Assembly: GCA_003555145.1 (NCBI GenBank)
Contig: PWID01000292.1
Span: 1 to 32,164, forward strand
Length of the DNA stretch: 32,164 bases
Direction of reading: 5' to 3'
From: Balneolia bacterium
GTDB lineage: Bacteria; Bacteroidota; Rhodothermia; Balneolales; Cyclonatronaceae
The notes below the pieces were generated by a model. It was not told where the DNA came from and searched no databases. It saw only the letters and a list, made by a program, of their open reading frames with translations. Positions 1-7,680 of this stretch are shown here, piece by piece; positions within the stretch are counted from its first letter, which is position 1, and each line of letters opens with the position of its first letter. The position numbers were made by a program, and so were the translations under genes.

Positions 1-534
1 GGCCGCATGGAGTCTGCACAGATTCCGGCAGGCATGACAGTTGATGTAGTAATGACTTACGATTTTGCCAACGGTAATCTCACCCAGCTGCTAAATACTC
101 CGATGGGATCTCAGGCCATTAAGCTGGAAAACGGTCGTGCATTTGTAGAAGCGGGTGGACAGCAGCAAGACTTGCCCGGCAACTTTGCTGAAAACTTAAA
201 GAATCTTCTCGATCGTCATTATGCCAGTATCGCCATGAAAGCAGGAGATGTGAAGGCTGAATACATGGGAATGCAGAGCAAGAATGGAAATGAGTACGCC
301 GTTGTGATGCTTACCGATATGGAAGTTAAGCTCTGGCTAAACCCTGAAACCAGTCTTCCTGCGATGATTACCTACGATGAGTTTAATCCGGAGGCTGGTG
401 GCGATGTGGAAGTTGTTTCCACATACGAAAACTGGAACGAGAAAGACGGTGTGAAGTCATCATGGCTGCAGCGTCAGGAAATGGACGGGACTGAAGTTAG
501 TAAGTTTGAGTTTTCCACTCATTCCGTTAACTAA
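1..534 (+). CDS. C-terminal part of a LolA-like / possible M16 peptidase-associated protein (5' end outside window)
   Basis: The reading frame is open to the left edge, so this is the 3' end of a longer gene; the ATG at position 7 need not be the true start. The visible part (about 177 residues) is rich in short beta-strand-like stretches, such as AEYMGMQSKNGNEYAVVML followed by LWLNPETSLPAMITYDE and STYENWNEKDGVKSSWL. This pattern resembles LolA/outer-membrane-lipoprotein-sorting-like domains, in which a residue change or lipid load is read out by an open beta-barrel. Similar domains occur at the C-terminus of some Bacteroidota M16 (insulinase-type) zinc peptidases, but the peptidase part would lie outside the window, so that link is only inference. 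The gene ends 20 bases before a strong terminator. Confidence 0.45.
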   Translation, partial: GRMESAQIPAGMTVDVVMTYDFANGNLTQLLNTPMGSQAIKLENGRAFVEAGGQQQDLPGNFAENLKNLLDRHYASIAMKAGDVKAEYMGMQSKNGNEYAVVMLTDMEVKLWLNPETSLPAMITYDEFNPEAGGDVEVVSTYENWNEKDGVKSSWLQRQEMDGTEVSKFEFSTHSVN

Positions 535-554
535 GCAGTTTTCTTTTAAGCTAT

Positions 555-597
555 TAAAAAAGGGTGATGCGGTCTGAGACTGCATCACCCTTTTTTT
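555..597. terminator. Bidirectional intrinsic terminator
   Basis: A GC-rich stem (AGGGTGATGC at 561-570 pairing with GCATCACCCT at 582-591) with a loop of about 11 bases is flanked by an A-run on the left and a T-run (to 597) on the right. It lies between two convergent genes and can serve both: the plus-strand partial gene ending at 534 and fbp, whose stop on the minus strand is at 615. Confidence 0.9.
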
Positions 598-614
598 GTT
601 AATTCTTTTTCAGT

Positions 615-2576
615 TTACTCCATCTCTTTAATTGAACCGTTTCTATAAGCTTCCAATAGCGCATTCAGATCATCAATCTGCCGCTGTATTTCACGGCCGT
701 CATCTGTATCACATACCCTTATTCGTTTTTGGTTGTGCTCCAGAATCTGAGTTGATGAATGAATATCAAGGCCTTCTTCTATAGCCCGCTGAGTTGATTC
801 AAACGCCTGATGCGCGGCCAGCAGAAGGCCATAAGAATTAAAAATGAGCGTATACCCCGCAATCCCGGTCTGCGACTGATAAGCCTTGGCAAATCCCCCA
901 TCAATTACAAGGAGTTTTCCACCGGCCTTAAGCGGGCTCTCCCCTTTTTTTACCTTAACCGGAACGTGGCCGTTTATAATATGCCCTTCTGCGGGATTCA
1001 GCCCGAATGCTTTCATAATTTCTTCAGCAATACTCTTTTTTGTGCGAAAATTGTAATAGGGATTCATTTCCTCTTTGTGCGTGCTTTTATCTTCGATAAA
1101 ATACCTCTCGAAAGTGGCCATCTTGGATTTGCCAAAAAGTGGTGAATTAGCGCCGCTCCACAGATACCACATGGTATCCTGTCCGTATTGCTTTTTCTCA
1201 AGATTATCTTTGTTGAAGTACCCCTGTCTTGCAAGCCTTTCGAGCCGGTCCATAAACGCCCTTGGATCGTGATCCTGACCATCAAGGCGAAAATGCATCA
1301 GCTTGCCATCCGGGGTCATTGGTATGCAGCCATGGTAAAGCAGGTTTCCATTATAAGCCAGGTACATACTTCCCTTCGAGAATAGAAATCTCACATGTGT
1401 TTGCAGTTTTTCACTGTTTTTGAATGAAAGACAAATTTTTTCCATAACCAAAGCCTCTTGTTCTGAAAGCTCGTATGGATTAGCCGGATCTATTGTAGGC
1501 AGGTTTTTATCGATAAGAGGATAACGTTTATCCTCTATTCTCACCTCTCCTTTTTCCAAATTTATCGACTGAAGCTGCAGGCGGTCTTTCATCTTAAACT
1601 GAGGCCTGCGCTTCACAATCTGCCCTTCCAGCTTCAACTGTATGATGGTTATTGCTTTATGCATTCGCGCCATTAATTGCTGCTCGTTTTCGGTAAAGTT
1701 CTCTGAATCTTTAGGCCGAAACTGCACGCAGGGATCATCACCATATACGTCTACTGCTAGCGATATAAGGGGAAGCATGCTGATTGCATAGCCGTTTTCG
1801 AGAGTTTGCATATTAGCATATCGTAGCGAAACGCGAATTACATTGGCGATACAGGCCTCACTACCGGCTGCAGCGCCCATCCAAACGATATCGTGATTCC
1901 CCCATTGGAAATCCACGGCATGGTAATTAATGAGCTTATCCATGATGAGGTGTGCACCGGGGCCGCGATCATAGACATCACCAATTACGTGTAGCCTTGC
2001 TATGGTTAGCCTCTGAATGAGCTTTGCTAGTGAAGAAATAAATGCGTGTCCCCTCCCTGTTTTTATGATGGCATCAATGATACTTGCATAATAATGCTGA
2101 CGATTTTCAATGCTTTCCTGTTCGTGCAGTAATTCTTCGATAATGTAGCTGAAATCTTTTGGAAGCGCCTTTCGAACCCTGTTACGGGTATATTTTGAGG
2201 AGTACACGCGGCACAGTTTGATAAGTTGAAATAAAGTATCTCTGTACCATCGGGCATGGTCGTCGGTCTGTTTTAATGCTAAAGGTATTTTTTGCTCAGG
2301 ATAATAGATTACAGTCGCTAAATCCTGTTTTTCTATATCTGAAAGGCTATCCTTAAAAATTTCTTCAATACGCCGTTTTATAGAACCCGAACCGTTTCGC
2401 AAAACGTGAAGAAAAGCTTCGTCAGCACCGTGAATATCAGAAATAAAATGTTCTGTACCTTTGGGCAACTCCATAATTGCACTTAAGTTAATTATTTCTG
2501 TAGAGGCTGTACGTATGGAGGGGTACTGTTTAGATAATAGCTGTAGATATTCCAGGTCGGATCGGGAACTTGTCAT
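615..2576 (-). CDS. fbp: Fructose-1,6-bisphosphatase, class III
   Basis: Hydrolyses fructose-1,6-bisphosphate to fructose-6-phosphate in gluconeogenesis, in the cytoplasm. It belongs to the metallophosphatase-type class III family (about 640-670 residues; here 653). Calcineurin-like metal motifs are in order: FISDIHG near residue 44-50, IGDVYDRGPG near 198-207, and QWGNHD near 224-229. The frame stays open upstream to an ATG at 2843, but I chose the ATG at 2576 (MTSSRSDLEYLQLLSKQYP) because family homology starts there and the 89-residue extension would run antisense into the start of the divergent gene at 2773. The 3' end faces the bidirectional terminator at 555-597. It is a housekeeping gene with no evident link to the EPS locus, although fructose-6-phosphate is a precursor of nucleotide sugars. 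Confidence 0.93.
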   Translation of the reverse strand: MTSSRSDLEYLQLLSKQYPSIRTASTEIINLSAIMELPKGTEHFISDIHGADEAFLHVLRNGSGSIKRRIEEIFKDSLSDIEKQDLATVIYYPEQKIPLALKQTDDHARWYRDTLFQLIKLCRVYSSKYTRNRVRKALPKDFSYIIEELLHEQESIENRQHYYASIIDAIIKTGRGHAFISSLAKLIQRLTIARLHVIGDVYDRGPGAHLIMDKLINYHAVDFQWGNHDIVWMGAAAGSEACIANVIRVSLRYANMQTLENGYAISMLPLISLAVDVYGDDPCVQFRPKDSENFTENEQQLMARMHKAITIIQLKLEGQIVKRRPQFKMKDRLQLQSINLEKGEVRIEDKRYPLIDKNLPTIDPANPYELSEQEALVMEKICLSFKNSEKLQTHVRFLFSKGSMYLAYNGNLLYHGCIPMTPDGKLMHFRLDGQDHDPRAFMDRLERLARQGYFNKDNLEKKQYGQDTMWYLWSGANSPLFGKSKMATFERYFIEDKSTHKEEMNPYYNFRTKKSIAEEIMKAFGLNPAEGHIINGHVPVKVKKGESPLKAGGKLLVIDGGFAKAYQSQTGIAGYTLIFNSYGLLLAAHQAFESTQRAIEEGLDIHSSTQILEHNQKRIRVCDTDDGREIQRQIDDLNALLEAYRNGSIKEME

Positions 2577-2772
2577 GAATGGTATTTCGTATTGGTCAGT
2601 TAGATTATAAGACGACTTGATTGGTATTTTAGAGCCGTTCTTAAACATTATAGGCGAAATGAAGGAAATTGCCAAAACATGCTTCACTTTCAAACTAGCT
2701 TCATCAACAGAGCTTATTTTAGGAATACTACAGGCAAGTCTGTAAGATATTTTACCCAATAAATTATTAGCT

Positions 2773-3267
2773 ATGAGTAATAAATCTGTATTATTTGAAG
2801 AATTCGATAAAATAATTACCCGCCTGATGGCGAAATACGGCATACCTTTATTGCGCTACAGTATCGGGTTTATATTCGTATGGTTTGGAGCACTTAAATA
2901 CATTCCCGGGCTGAGCCCTGCCCAGGAATTGGCAACATCTACTATAGAGCTTCTTACTTTGGGTATGCTATCCTTACAGCTTTCTTTAATACTTTTGGCT
3001 ACACTGGAAGTAGCAATTGGTCTGCTCTTGATATCAGGGCGGTTTTTAAGACTAACGATATTTTTGCTTCTCTTCCAAATGGCCGGAACAATGTCCCCAA
3101 TAGTCTTATTCCCGGATTTAGTATTCACTCAGTTTCCTTACGCCCTTACTATGGAAGGTCAGTATATTTTCAAAAACTTTGTAGTAATAAGTGCAGCTTT
3201 GGTAATTGGCGCAACAGCACGAGGCGGTATTCTCGAGGCTGAACCTAAAAAGAACAGAAGACAATAG
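2773..3267 (+). CDS. DoxX/DUF417-like small integral membrane protein
   Basis: A 164-residue protein with about four hydrophobic segments (roughly residues 25-45, 58-80, 88-110 and 142-158). After the first helix comes the motif GFIFVWFGALKYIP, and near the C-terminus YIFKNFVVISAALVIG. Both patterns are typical of the DoxX/DUF417 (YkgB-like) superfamily of four-helix membrane proteins. The molecular function of most members is unknown; some are tied to redox or stress physiology. The gene is divergent from fbp (196 bases between the chosen starts) and convergent with adenine deaminase, with only 16 bases between stops and no obvious terminator. Family assignment is fairly safe; function is not assignable. 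Confidence 0.75.
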   Translation: MSNKSVLFEEFDKIITRLMAKYGIPLLRYSIGFIFVWFGALKYIPGLSPAQELATSTIELLTLGMLSLQLSLILLATLEVAIGLLLISGRFLRLTIFLLLFQMAGTMSPIVLFPDLVFTQFPYALTMEGQYIFKNFVVISAALVIGATARGGILEAEPKKNRRQ

Positions 3268-3283
3268 ATTGAGGAATGATGTG

Positions 3284-4903
3284 CTACAGCTCCACAAATG
3301 TGAAGTTTTCCCCATCAAAAAGACCTTTGTCACTGAGTTTTAAGGTTGGAATTACCAATAATGCCATAAACGAAATGAGCATGAAGGGAGCTTTAAGAGT
3401 ACTTCCCATTTTGATAGCCATCTGACTAAGATGCTCATAAGTCTTGCCTACGTCTTCGCCGCTCTTGTTGCTCATGATTCCAGCTACAGGCAGCGGCAGG
3501 ATGCGGGAATCTTTTCCATTTACGGCAGCCAGCCCGCCACCTTCGTCCATTATTTTATTTACGGCAGATACTATTGCCTCATCCGAATCTCCTACAGCAA
3601 TAATGTTGTGGCAATCATGCCCCACTGATGAGGCTATAGCTCCGTTTCGGATTCCAAAACCTTTAATAAATGCAACAGCTGGATCTGCTTTCGTATACCT
3701 GTTAACAACAACCATCTTGAGCACGTCTTCTTCCGGACGACTGAGCAGGTCTCCTTCGCCGTTTCTGCGAAGTTTATACATGCTTCTCCTGGTAATCAAC
3801 TCTCCATCTATAGCCTGAATTACAGGCGTCATCAGATTATCAGAAAAAACCTTAATATCATCTGCAGCAATGTGATAAGACGTAAAGTTGTTAATGATTC
3901 GAGCTGTACTGGTTTCAAAGTTAACTTCTCCTGACTGAAAAACACAATTGCCATCAATCCATGTTTCAACGATATTTAAATCAGTGAGATTATCAGTAAC
4001 AATAAAGTCTGCCGGATCCCCGGTTTGGAGTAACCCCACCGGCAAACCATAATGCTCTACAGGATTGACCGATGCAGCTGACAGAACATCGAATATATTA
4101 TAACCCAAAGCCAGGCTACGCTTCACAAGTTCGTTTATGTGCCCCAGAAGCAATTCGTCGGGGTGTTTATCGTCCGAAGACAGCATGAGCTTATCTGCAT
4201 GGGTTTCGAAAAGTGTGTGGAGTGCATCATAGTTTCTAGCTGCGCTTCCCTCCCTTATCTGTATTTTCATACCGCTGTTAAGCTTATCAAGAGCTTCTTC
4301 TTTACTAAAACACTCATGGTCTGTACTGATTCCAGCCTGAGCATATTGTTTCGCCTGTGCGGCCCGAATACCCGGAGCGTGTCCATCAACAGGTTTTCCG
4401 GAACGAACTGCAGCTTCTATCTTTGCTTTAACGTTGGGATCTCCCTGTAAGACACCAGGCCAGTTCATCATTTCTGCCAAGTAATAAATATCAGCTCTTT
4501 GCAGAAGTTTTTCTACATCTTCTACGGTAATTTCTGCTCCGGCTGTTTCAAAGGGAGTGGCAGGTACGCAGGATGGTGCTCCAAAACAAAACTTGAGGGG
4601 GACTCTGTTGCCATCCTCAATCATATATTCCACGCCCTTCATGCCGCATACGTTAGCAATTTCGTGAGGGTCTGATACGGTAGCAACTGTTCCGTGTTTC
4701 ACAGCAAGGCGGGCGAACTGAGATGGAACCAGCATAGAGCTCTCAATATGAATGTGAGCATCTACAAAACCGGGCATTATATATTGTTCAGGCACATTTT
4801 CATCTTCTGTTATTTCAGAGATAACGCCGTTCTTTATAGAGATTATTCCTTTATAGAATCGTCGGTTTTTAACGTCTGTAATTATACCTGATACTGTATG
4901 CAT
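3284..4903 (-). CDS. ade: Adenine deaminase
   Basis: Converts adenine to hypoxanthine and ammonia in purine salvage; a cytoplasmic metal-dependent amidohydrolase. At 539 residues it is within the usual family range. Visible motifs: MPGFVDAHIHIESSML (43-58, metal-binding HxH), GTVATVSDPHEIANVCG (71-87), PVDGHAPG (171-178), GISTDHE (191-197), LSSDDKHPDEL (241-251) and the C-terminal VGHDCHNIIAVG segment typical of bacterial adenine deaminases. The ATG at 4903 opens directly into the N-terminal beta-sandwich segment (SGIITDVKNRRF) and is preceded by an 88-base gap to the Hpt gene on the same strand. It is probably independent housekeeping rather than part of the EPS function. Confidence 0.95.
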   Translation of the reverse strand: MHTVSGIITDVKNRRFYKGIISIKNGVISEITEDENVPEQYIMPGFVDAHIHIESSMLVPSQFARLAVKHGTVATVSDPHEIANVCGMKGVEYMIEDGNRVPLKFCFGAPSCVPATPFETAGAEITVEDVEKLLQRADIYYLAEMMNWPGVLQGDPNVKAKIEAAVRSGKPVDGHAPGIRAAQAKQYAQAGISTDHECFSKEEALDKLNSGMKIQIREGSAARNYDALHTLFETHADKLMLSSDDKHPDELLLGHINELVKRSLALGYNIFDVLSAASVNPVEHYGLPVGLLQTGDPADFIVTDNLTDLNIVETWIDGNCVFQSGEVNFETSTARIINNFTSYHIAADDIKVFSDNLMTPVIQAIDGELITRRSMYKLRRNGEGDLLSRPEEDVLKMVVVNRYTKADPAVAFIKGFGIRNGAIASSVGHDCHNIIAVGDSDEAIVSAVNKIMDEGGGLAAVNGKDSRILPLPVAGIMSNKSGEDVGKTYEHLSQMAIKMGSTLKAPFMLISFMALLVIPTLKLSDKGLFDGENFTFVEL

Positions 4904-4991
4904 GTGCCTTTATTTTGCCAGTTAAGTGAATGCCCTTGATGGGAGGCAAAATATAGCACCTTCAGATAAGAATGCCTTAAGTAAATATGAA

Positions 4992-5372
4992 TCAGGGAGC
5001 CAGTTCAGATTCAAGATAGGCTTTTTCCGCACGGTTTAAGGCATCTTCGAGTTGATCCGGGTTAGTTGTGAAGGCATCGTAGAACCCTGCCCCCGAATTA
5101 AGAGCATATCTGGACTCTTTTTCCATTATTTGGGAACAATCAGAAAGTTGTTCAAAACTAAGCATTTGGGCAAGCCCCTTGATACTATGCGCTGTATCGT
5201 GTATAGTGCTCAATTCACGTTTGTACCACGCTTCATTAAGAACTTTCAGTCGTTCTCTGAGGGTAGGTATCGATTTTTTGAGAACTTCACGAATAAACAC
5301 AATATCATTATCTATTCTCTTCTTGAGTGATTGTGCGTCAAAATCCATTGATGTACTTTTCCCGGAGGTCAT
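4992..5372 (-). CDS. Stand-alone Hpt (histidine phosphotransfer) domain protein
   Basis: A 126-residue, largely helical protein. The segment TAHSIKGLAQML (60-71) matches the Hpt signature H-x-[LIV]-K-G-x-[AS], with His62 as the predicted phospho-acceptor. Hpt proteins pass phosphate between receiver domains in multi-step phosphorelays. No histidine kinase or receiver protein is encoded in the window, so its partners must lie elsewhere. It sits 83 bases downstream of, and on the same strand as, the WecG/TagA-type glycosyltransferase, so it may be carried on that transcript (see the sigma-54-type promoter at 6274-6289). A second in-frame ATG (5348, Met9) is possible. Family assignment is good; a role in EPS control is inferred from position only. 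Confidence 0.8.
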   Translation of the reverse strand: MTSGKSTSMDFDAQSLKKRIDNDIVFIREVLKKSIPTLRERLKVLNEAWYKRELSTIHDTAHSIKGLAQMLSFEQLSDCSQIMEKESRYALNSGAGFYDAFTTNPDQLEDALNRAEKAYLESELAP

Positions 5373-5455
5373 TTTAGTGCTTTGTCAAAATACTCACTGT
5401 TCAATAAAGTGAAAAGTACTAAAGCCAGAGGACAGAATTAATAAAATAGTTGGCC

Positions 5456-6232
5456 TTACGCTTTTTGATTCGCCTGAAGTTCCGAGCGGAGTAGCAATAC
5501 ATTCATCGCAAATAACGGAAGTTTCATCATTCGGCGCCACCTTGACGGTTGAAGCCACAGTCTGTAAAGCCATTCCAGACCGGTTTTCCGAAATGCCAGT
5601 GGTGCTCTTTTAACAGTACCTGCTATAAAATCGAAACTACCGCCAATGCCGATAATTACCCTGCAACTTGAAAACTGAGAAAGGTTTCTATAAATCCACT
5701 TTTCCTGAGCCGGAGCACCCAGCGCAACAAATATTACGGCTGCAGACTTAAGCTGTGCCTGAGTTTCTTCAGGCAGGTCCTGGAAAGCCATTCCTCGTTC
5801 TTCGGGAGAAAACGTGCCTGAAATATGGAGGTTATTAATTCGCTGCTTAAGTAGATTAGCAGCTTTCGATGCAACCCCGGGCGCGGCTCCGTAAAAAAAG
5901 ACACTTTTGTTATTAACTGCACTCAGTTTGCAAATCTGTTCCAGGGAATCCGAGCCCGTTATACGGTCGACCTGTTTTTTATAGATATGTTTAACGGCCC
6001 AGCTTATTCCCACTCCGTCGGCAGTATTAATGTGTGAGTGATTTAAAATATGCCTGAATTCATCATCATAGATAGAATGAGTGGCAATTTCCGGATTTAC
6101 AGTTATTACAAAAAGCGGTTCAGTAACCTTGCCAGAATCTTTCAGTTTTTCATTAATCGCAAAGTAGAAATCATCTTTTGAATGAGATGAAATTGGTACC
6201 CCTAATATATTGTAGCTGTAGTGCTTTGGCAT
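5456..6232 (-). CDS. WecG/TagA/CpsF-family (GT26) glycosyltransferase
   Basis: A 258-residue enzyme, the usual length for GT26. Motifs in order: FVITVNPEIATHS (41-53), HINTADGVGISWA (67-79, containing the Asp72 that corresponds to the proposed catalytic Asp of TagA), VFFYGAAPGVASKAA (111-125), VALGAPAQEKWI (169-180), IGIGGSFDFIAG (194-205), and the basic C-terminal appendage KRAPLAFRKTGLEWLYRL with PSRWRRM that places the enzyme at the membrane. Known members add the second sugar (e.g. ManNAc or ManNAcA) to undecaprenyl-PP-GlcNAc, which fits the WecA-like initiating transferase at 27870-29804. It is preceded by a full-consensus sigma-54-type promoter 31 bases upstream. The exact donor sugar cannot be read from the sequence. 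Confidence 0.92.
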   Translation of the reverse strand: MPKHYSYNILGVPISSHSKDDFYFAINEKLKDSGKVTEPLFVITVNPEIATHSIYDDEFRHILNHSHINTADGVGISWAVKHIYKKQVDRITGSDSLEQICKLSAVNNKSVFFYGAAPGVASKAANLLKQRINNLHISGTFSPEERGMAFQDLPEETQAQLKSAAVIFVALGAPAQEKWIYRNLSQFSSCRVIIGIGGSFDFIAGTVKRAPLAFRKTGLEWLYRLWLQPSRWRRMMKLPLFAMNVLLLRSELQANQKA

Positions 6233-6273
6233 AATATAAGTAATGCAGGAAAAGTGCAGTCGAGCAAGAGCAC

Positions 6274-6289
6274 TGCAAAACGTGTGCCA
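6274..6289 (-). promoter_or_regulatory. Sigma-54 (RpoN)-type -24/-12 promoter, P1
   Basis: On the minus strand the sequence reads TGGCAC-ACGTT-TTGCA: the -24 GG is at 6288-6287 and the -12 GC at 6276-6275, exactly 12 bases apart as in the RpoN consensus TGGCAC-N5-TTGCA. The predicted transcript start is about 6263, 31 bases before the ATG of the WecG-like gene at 6232. The match is complete; in vivo use is inferred. Confidence 0.8.
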
Positions 6290-6309
6290 TAAGCATGTAT
6301 AATATTCAA

Positions 6310-6324
6310 AACAGGTTCCCTGTT
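6310..6324. promoter_or_regulatory. Perfect 6-3-6 palindrome upstream of P1
   Basis: AACAGG-TTC-CCTGTT lies in the 156-base gap between the formyltransferase stop and the WecG-like start, centred about 54 bases upstream of the predicted P1 transcript start. It has no T-tract, so it looks more like a protein-binding site than a terminator. The binding protein is unknown, and no copy was seen by eye at the other sigma-54-type promoters. Confidence 0.4.
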
Positions 6325-6388
6325 CGAATAAGAATCATTAATTGAGTTAAAACGAAAACCGGATACTATGTACCTGTAACAATTCTAC

Positions 6389-7336
6389 CTACTCCTGGCA
6401 TGCCCCTGAATCAAAGCGTTTGCCATTAAGTTTCGAAATCTCTTCTTCTGAAAGCTTTCTGGAATTACTGCGCATATCTGTGAGTATGAGGTCGTGGTCT
6501 CCTGTTGCTACGAGAACTCTGCCTTCACTTATTCTAATACTTCCCGGTAAACCTGTTGAGGATTCCGATGTCATTACGCTCTTAGATACAGCATATCTTT
6601 CTCCACCAATATAACTGTAAGGTGTTCCCCATGGAGAAGCAAAGGGCGCATAGTTAGAAGCCCGGATTAACGCATCGGTCTCCGCTGCCGATGCTGTCCA
6701 GTTAATTTCACCGTTTAATGGCACACTATGCTTTTTGTAGTAACTTCTGTTTTCTAAATTCTGAATCCGCCCTTCAGGAATTTGATTCTTAAGCGCATCA
6801 TCAAGAAGGTTGGAAATCATCTCTATACCAGTTTTAGCACATTTTAAACTCACCGATAAACCTGTATCAGTTGCTTCTGCAGGGATACTTCTTTCATAAA
6901 TCACATTGCCCGTATCAACTCCAGCTTCAATCCGGTGTAAAGATACACCGTGTGCTTGTTCGCGGTTGTAGATTGACCAGCTAGGAGTATTTAAACCTGC
7001 ATATTCGGGTAAGAGACCCGGGTGCAAATTATAGGCACCCATTTTGGGGGCAGTTACTACTTCTGGATGGATAAGATATAATGAATGAACATTAAGCAGG
7101 ATGTCGATTTTTTGCTTAAGCATCCACTTGGCAAATTCCGGCTTTTTAACATTTTCAGCTGGGAATACAATACATCCAAAACGTTTTGCCAGGGTATGAA
7201 CCGGCCCCGCTGTATGTTCGTCGCCCGTTCCGGTAAGTACCGCCTTGAGTTTAAACTCTTCTTTTCGACTTTGGATTAGCTTTAGTGTTTGAAGACCGGC
7301 AGACTCTTCTGCTGCAAGCAGGACATTCAAGGCCAT
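6389..7336 (-). CDS. Sugar N-formyltransferase-like protein (Fmt/ArnA-N fold)
   Basis: A 315-residue formyltransferase. The N-terminal catalytic domain (1-190) has the family triad: Asn103 and His105 in AYNLHPGLLPEYAGL (101-115) and Asp141 in HRIEAGVDTGNVIY (134-147). The C-terminal domain resembles the Fmt/ArnA OB-fold region: LNGEINW followed by ASNYAPFASPWGTPYSYIGG parallels the I-[DN]-W and PxPGAxSY signatures of enzymes that formylate amino sugars. It would transfer formyl from N10-formyl-tetrahydrofolate to an amine. Because of the EPS setting, an amino-sugar (UDP- or dTDP-linked) acceptor is most likely; an aminoacyl-carrier acceptor from the adjacent cassette is the alternative. True methionyl-tRNA formyltransferase is less likely here. 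It is divergent from the cassette (344-base gap). Confidence 0.8.
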   Translation of the reverse strand: MALNVLLAAEESAGLQTLKLIQSRKEEFKLKAVLTGTGDEHTAGPVHTLAKRFGCIVFPAENVKKPEFAKWMLKQKIDILLNVHSLYLIHPEVVTAPKMGAYNLHPGLLPEYAGLNTPSWSIYNREQAHGVSLHRIEAGVDTGNVIYERSIPAEATDTGLSVSLKCAKTGIEMISNLLDDALKNQIPEGRIQNLENRSYYKKHSVPLNGEINWTASAAETDALIRASNYAPFASPWGTPYSYIGGERYAVSKSVMTSESSTGLPGSIRISEGRVLVATGDHDLILTDMRSNSRKLSEEEISKLNGKRFDSGACQE

Positions 7337-7680
7337 ACAGTTATAAAGTATTTATTGATATTTGATTGAAAACTGATGTAATTTACAGTGTGAAAAATTG
7401 ATACACTGTGTCAGCAGTGTACGGTGTACATACTGCAGAAAATTAATGCATACAAACAGATTAAGAATATGCAGGATAAATACTAAAAATAATACTGCTT
7501 GTTATCCTTTTCAGCCAGAGTTGGTTTTTTTTAATGTAAAAGTTTCATGATTGGCATATCTCTTGCACTCTCGTTAATATCGTTACATCTTTAGGAAGAC
7601 GCCGTTACATATTTTACAGATTCTACACACTGAACTTTCAATTAAAAGTTGGGTGACATTAAAGTTCGCACTCATTTAAT
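7337..7680. promoter_or_regulatory. Divergent intergenic region with clustered inverted and direct repeats
   Basis: These 344 bases hold no convincing gene. Contents from left to right: CAGTGT (7386-7391), ACACTG (7403-7408) and CAGTGT (7415-7420), giving two overlapping inverted repeats; a GTAC-rich stretch (7418-7430); an RpoN-type promoter (7551-7567); then in the predicted leader an 8-base direct repeat CGTTACAT (7581-7588 and 7603-7610, 22 bases apart), and GAACTTT (7632-7638), which can pair with AAAGTT at 7645-7650 or with AAAGTTC at 7661-7667. The inverted repeats lie about 160-190 bases upstream of the predicted start, where enhancer-binding activators of sigma-54 usually bind. Confidence 0.5.
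7551..7567 (+). promoter_or_regulatory. Sigma-54 (RpoN)-type -24/-12 promoter, P2
   Basis: TTGGCAT-ATCTC-TTGCA: the -24 GG is at 7553-7554 and the -12 GC at 7565-7566, with correct 12-base spacing. The predicted transcript start is about 7578, giving a leader of about 100 bases before the ATG at 7681. It would drive the four-gene monooxygenase/adenylation/ACP/GNAT cassette. Confidence 0.8.

Noticed and set aside
2577-2843. 89-residue N-terminal extension of the fructose-bisphosphatase
   Set aside because: It has no family similarity that I can see, runs antisense to the start of the divergent DoxX-like gene, and the family's normal length is reached from the ATG at 2576.
3444-3818. 124-residue plus-strand open frame inside adenine deaminase
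   Set aside because: Low-complexity shadow (Ser/Pro/Ala-rich) of a clear enzyme gene.
7446-7550. 34-codon open frame in the divergent region
   Set aside because: Biased, unremarkable composition, no recognisable feature, and it ends directly before the RpoN-type element; probably chance.
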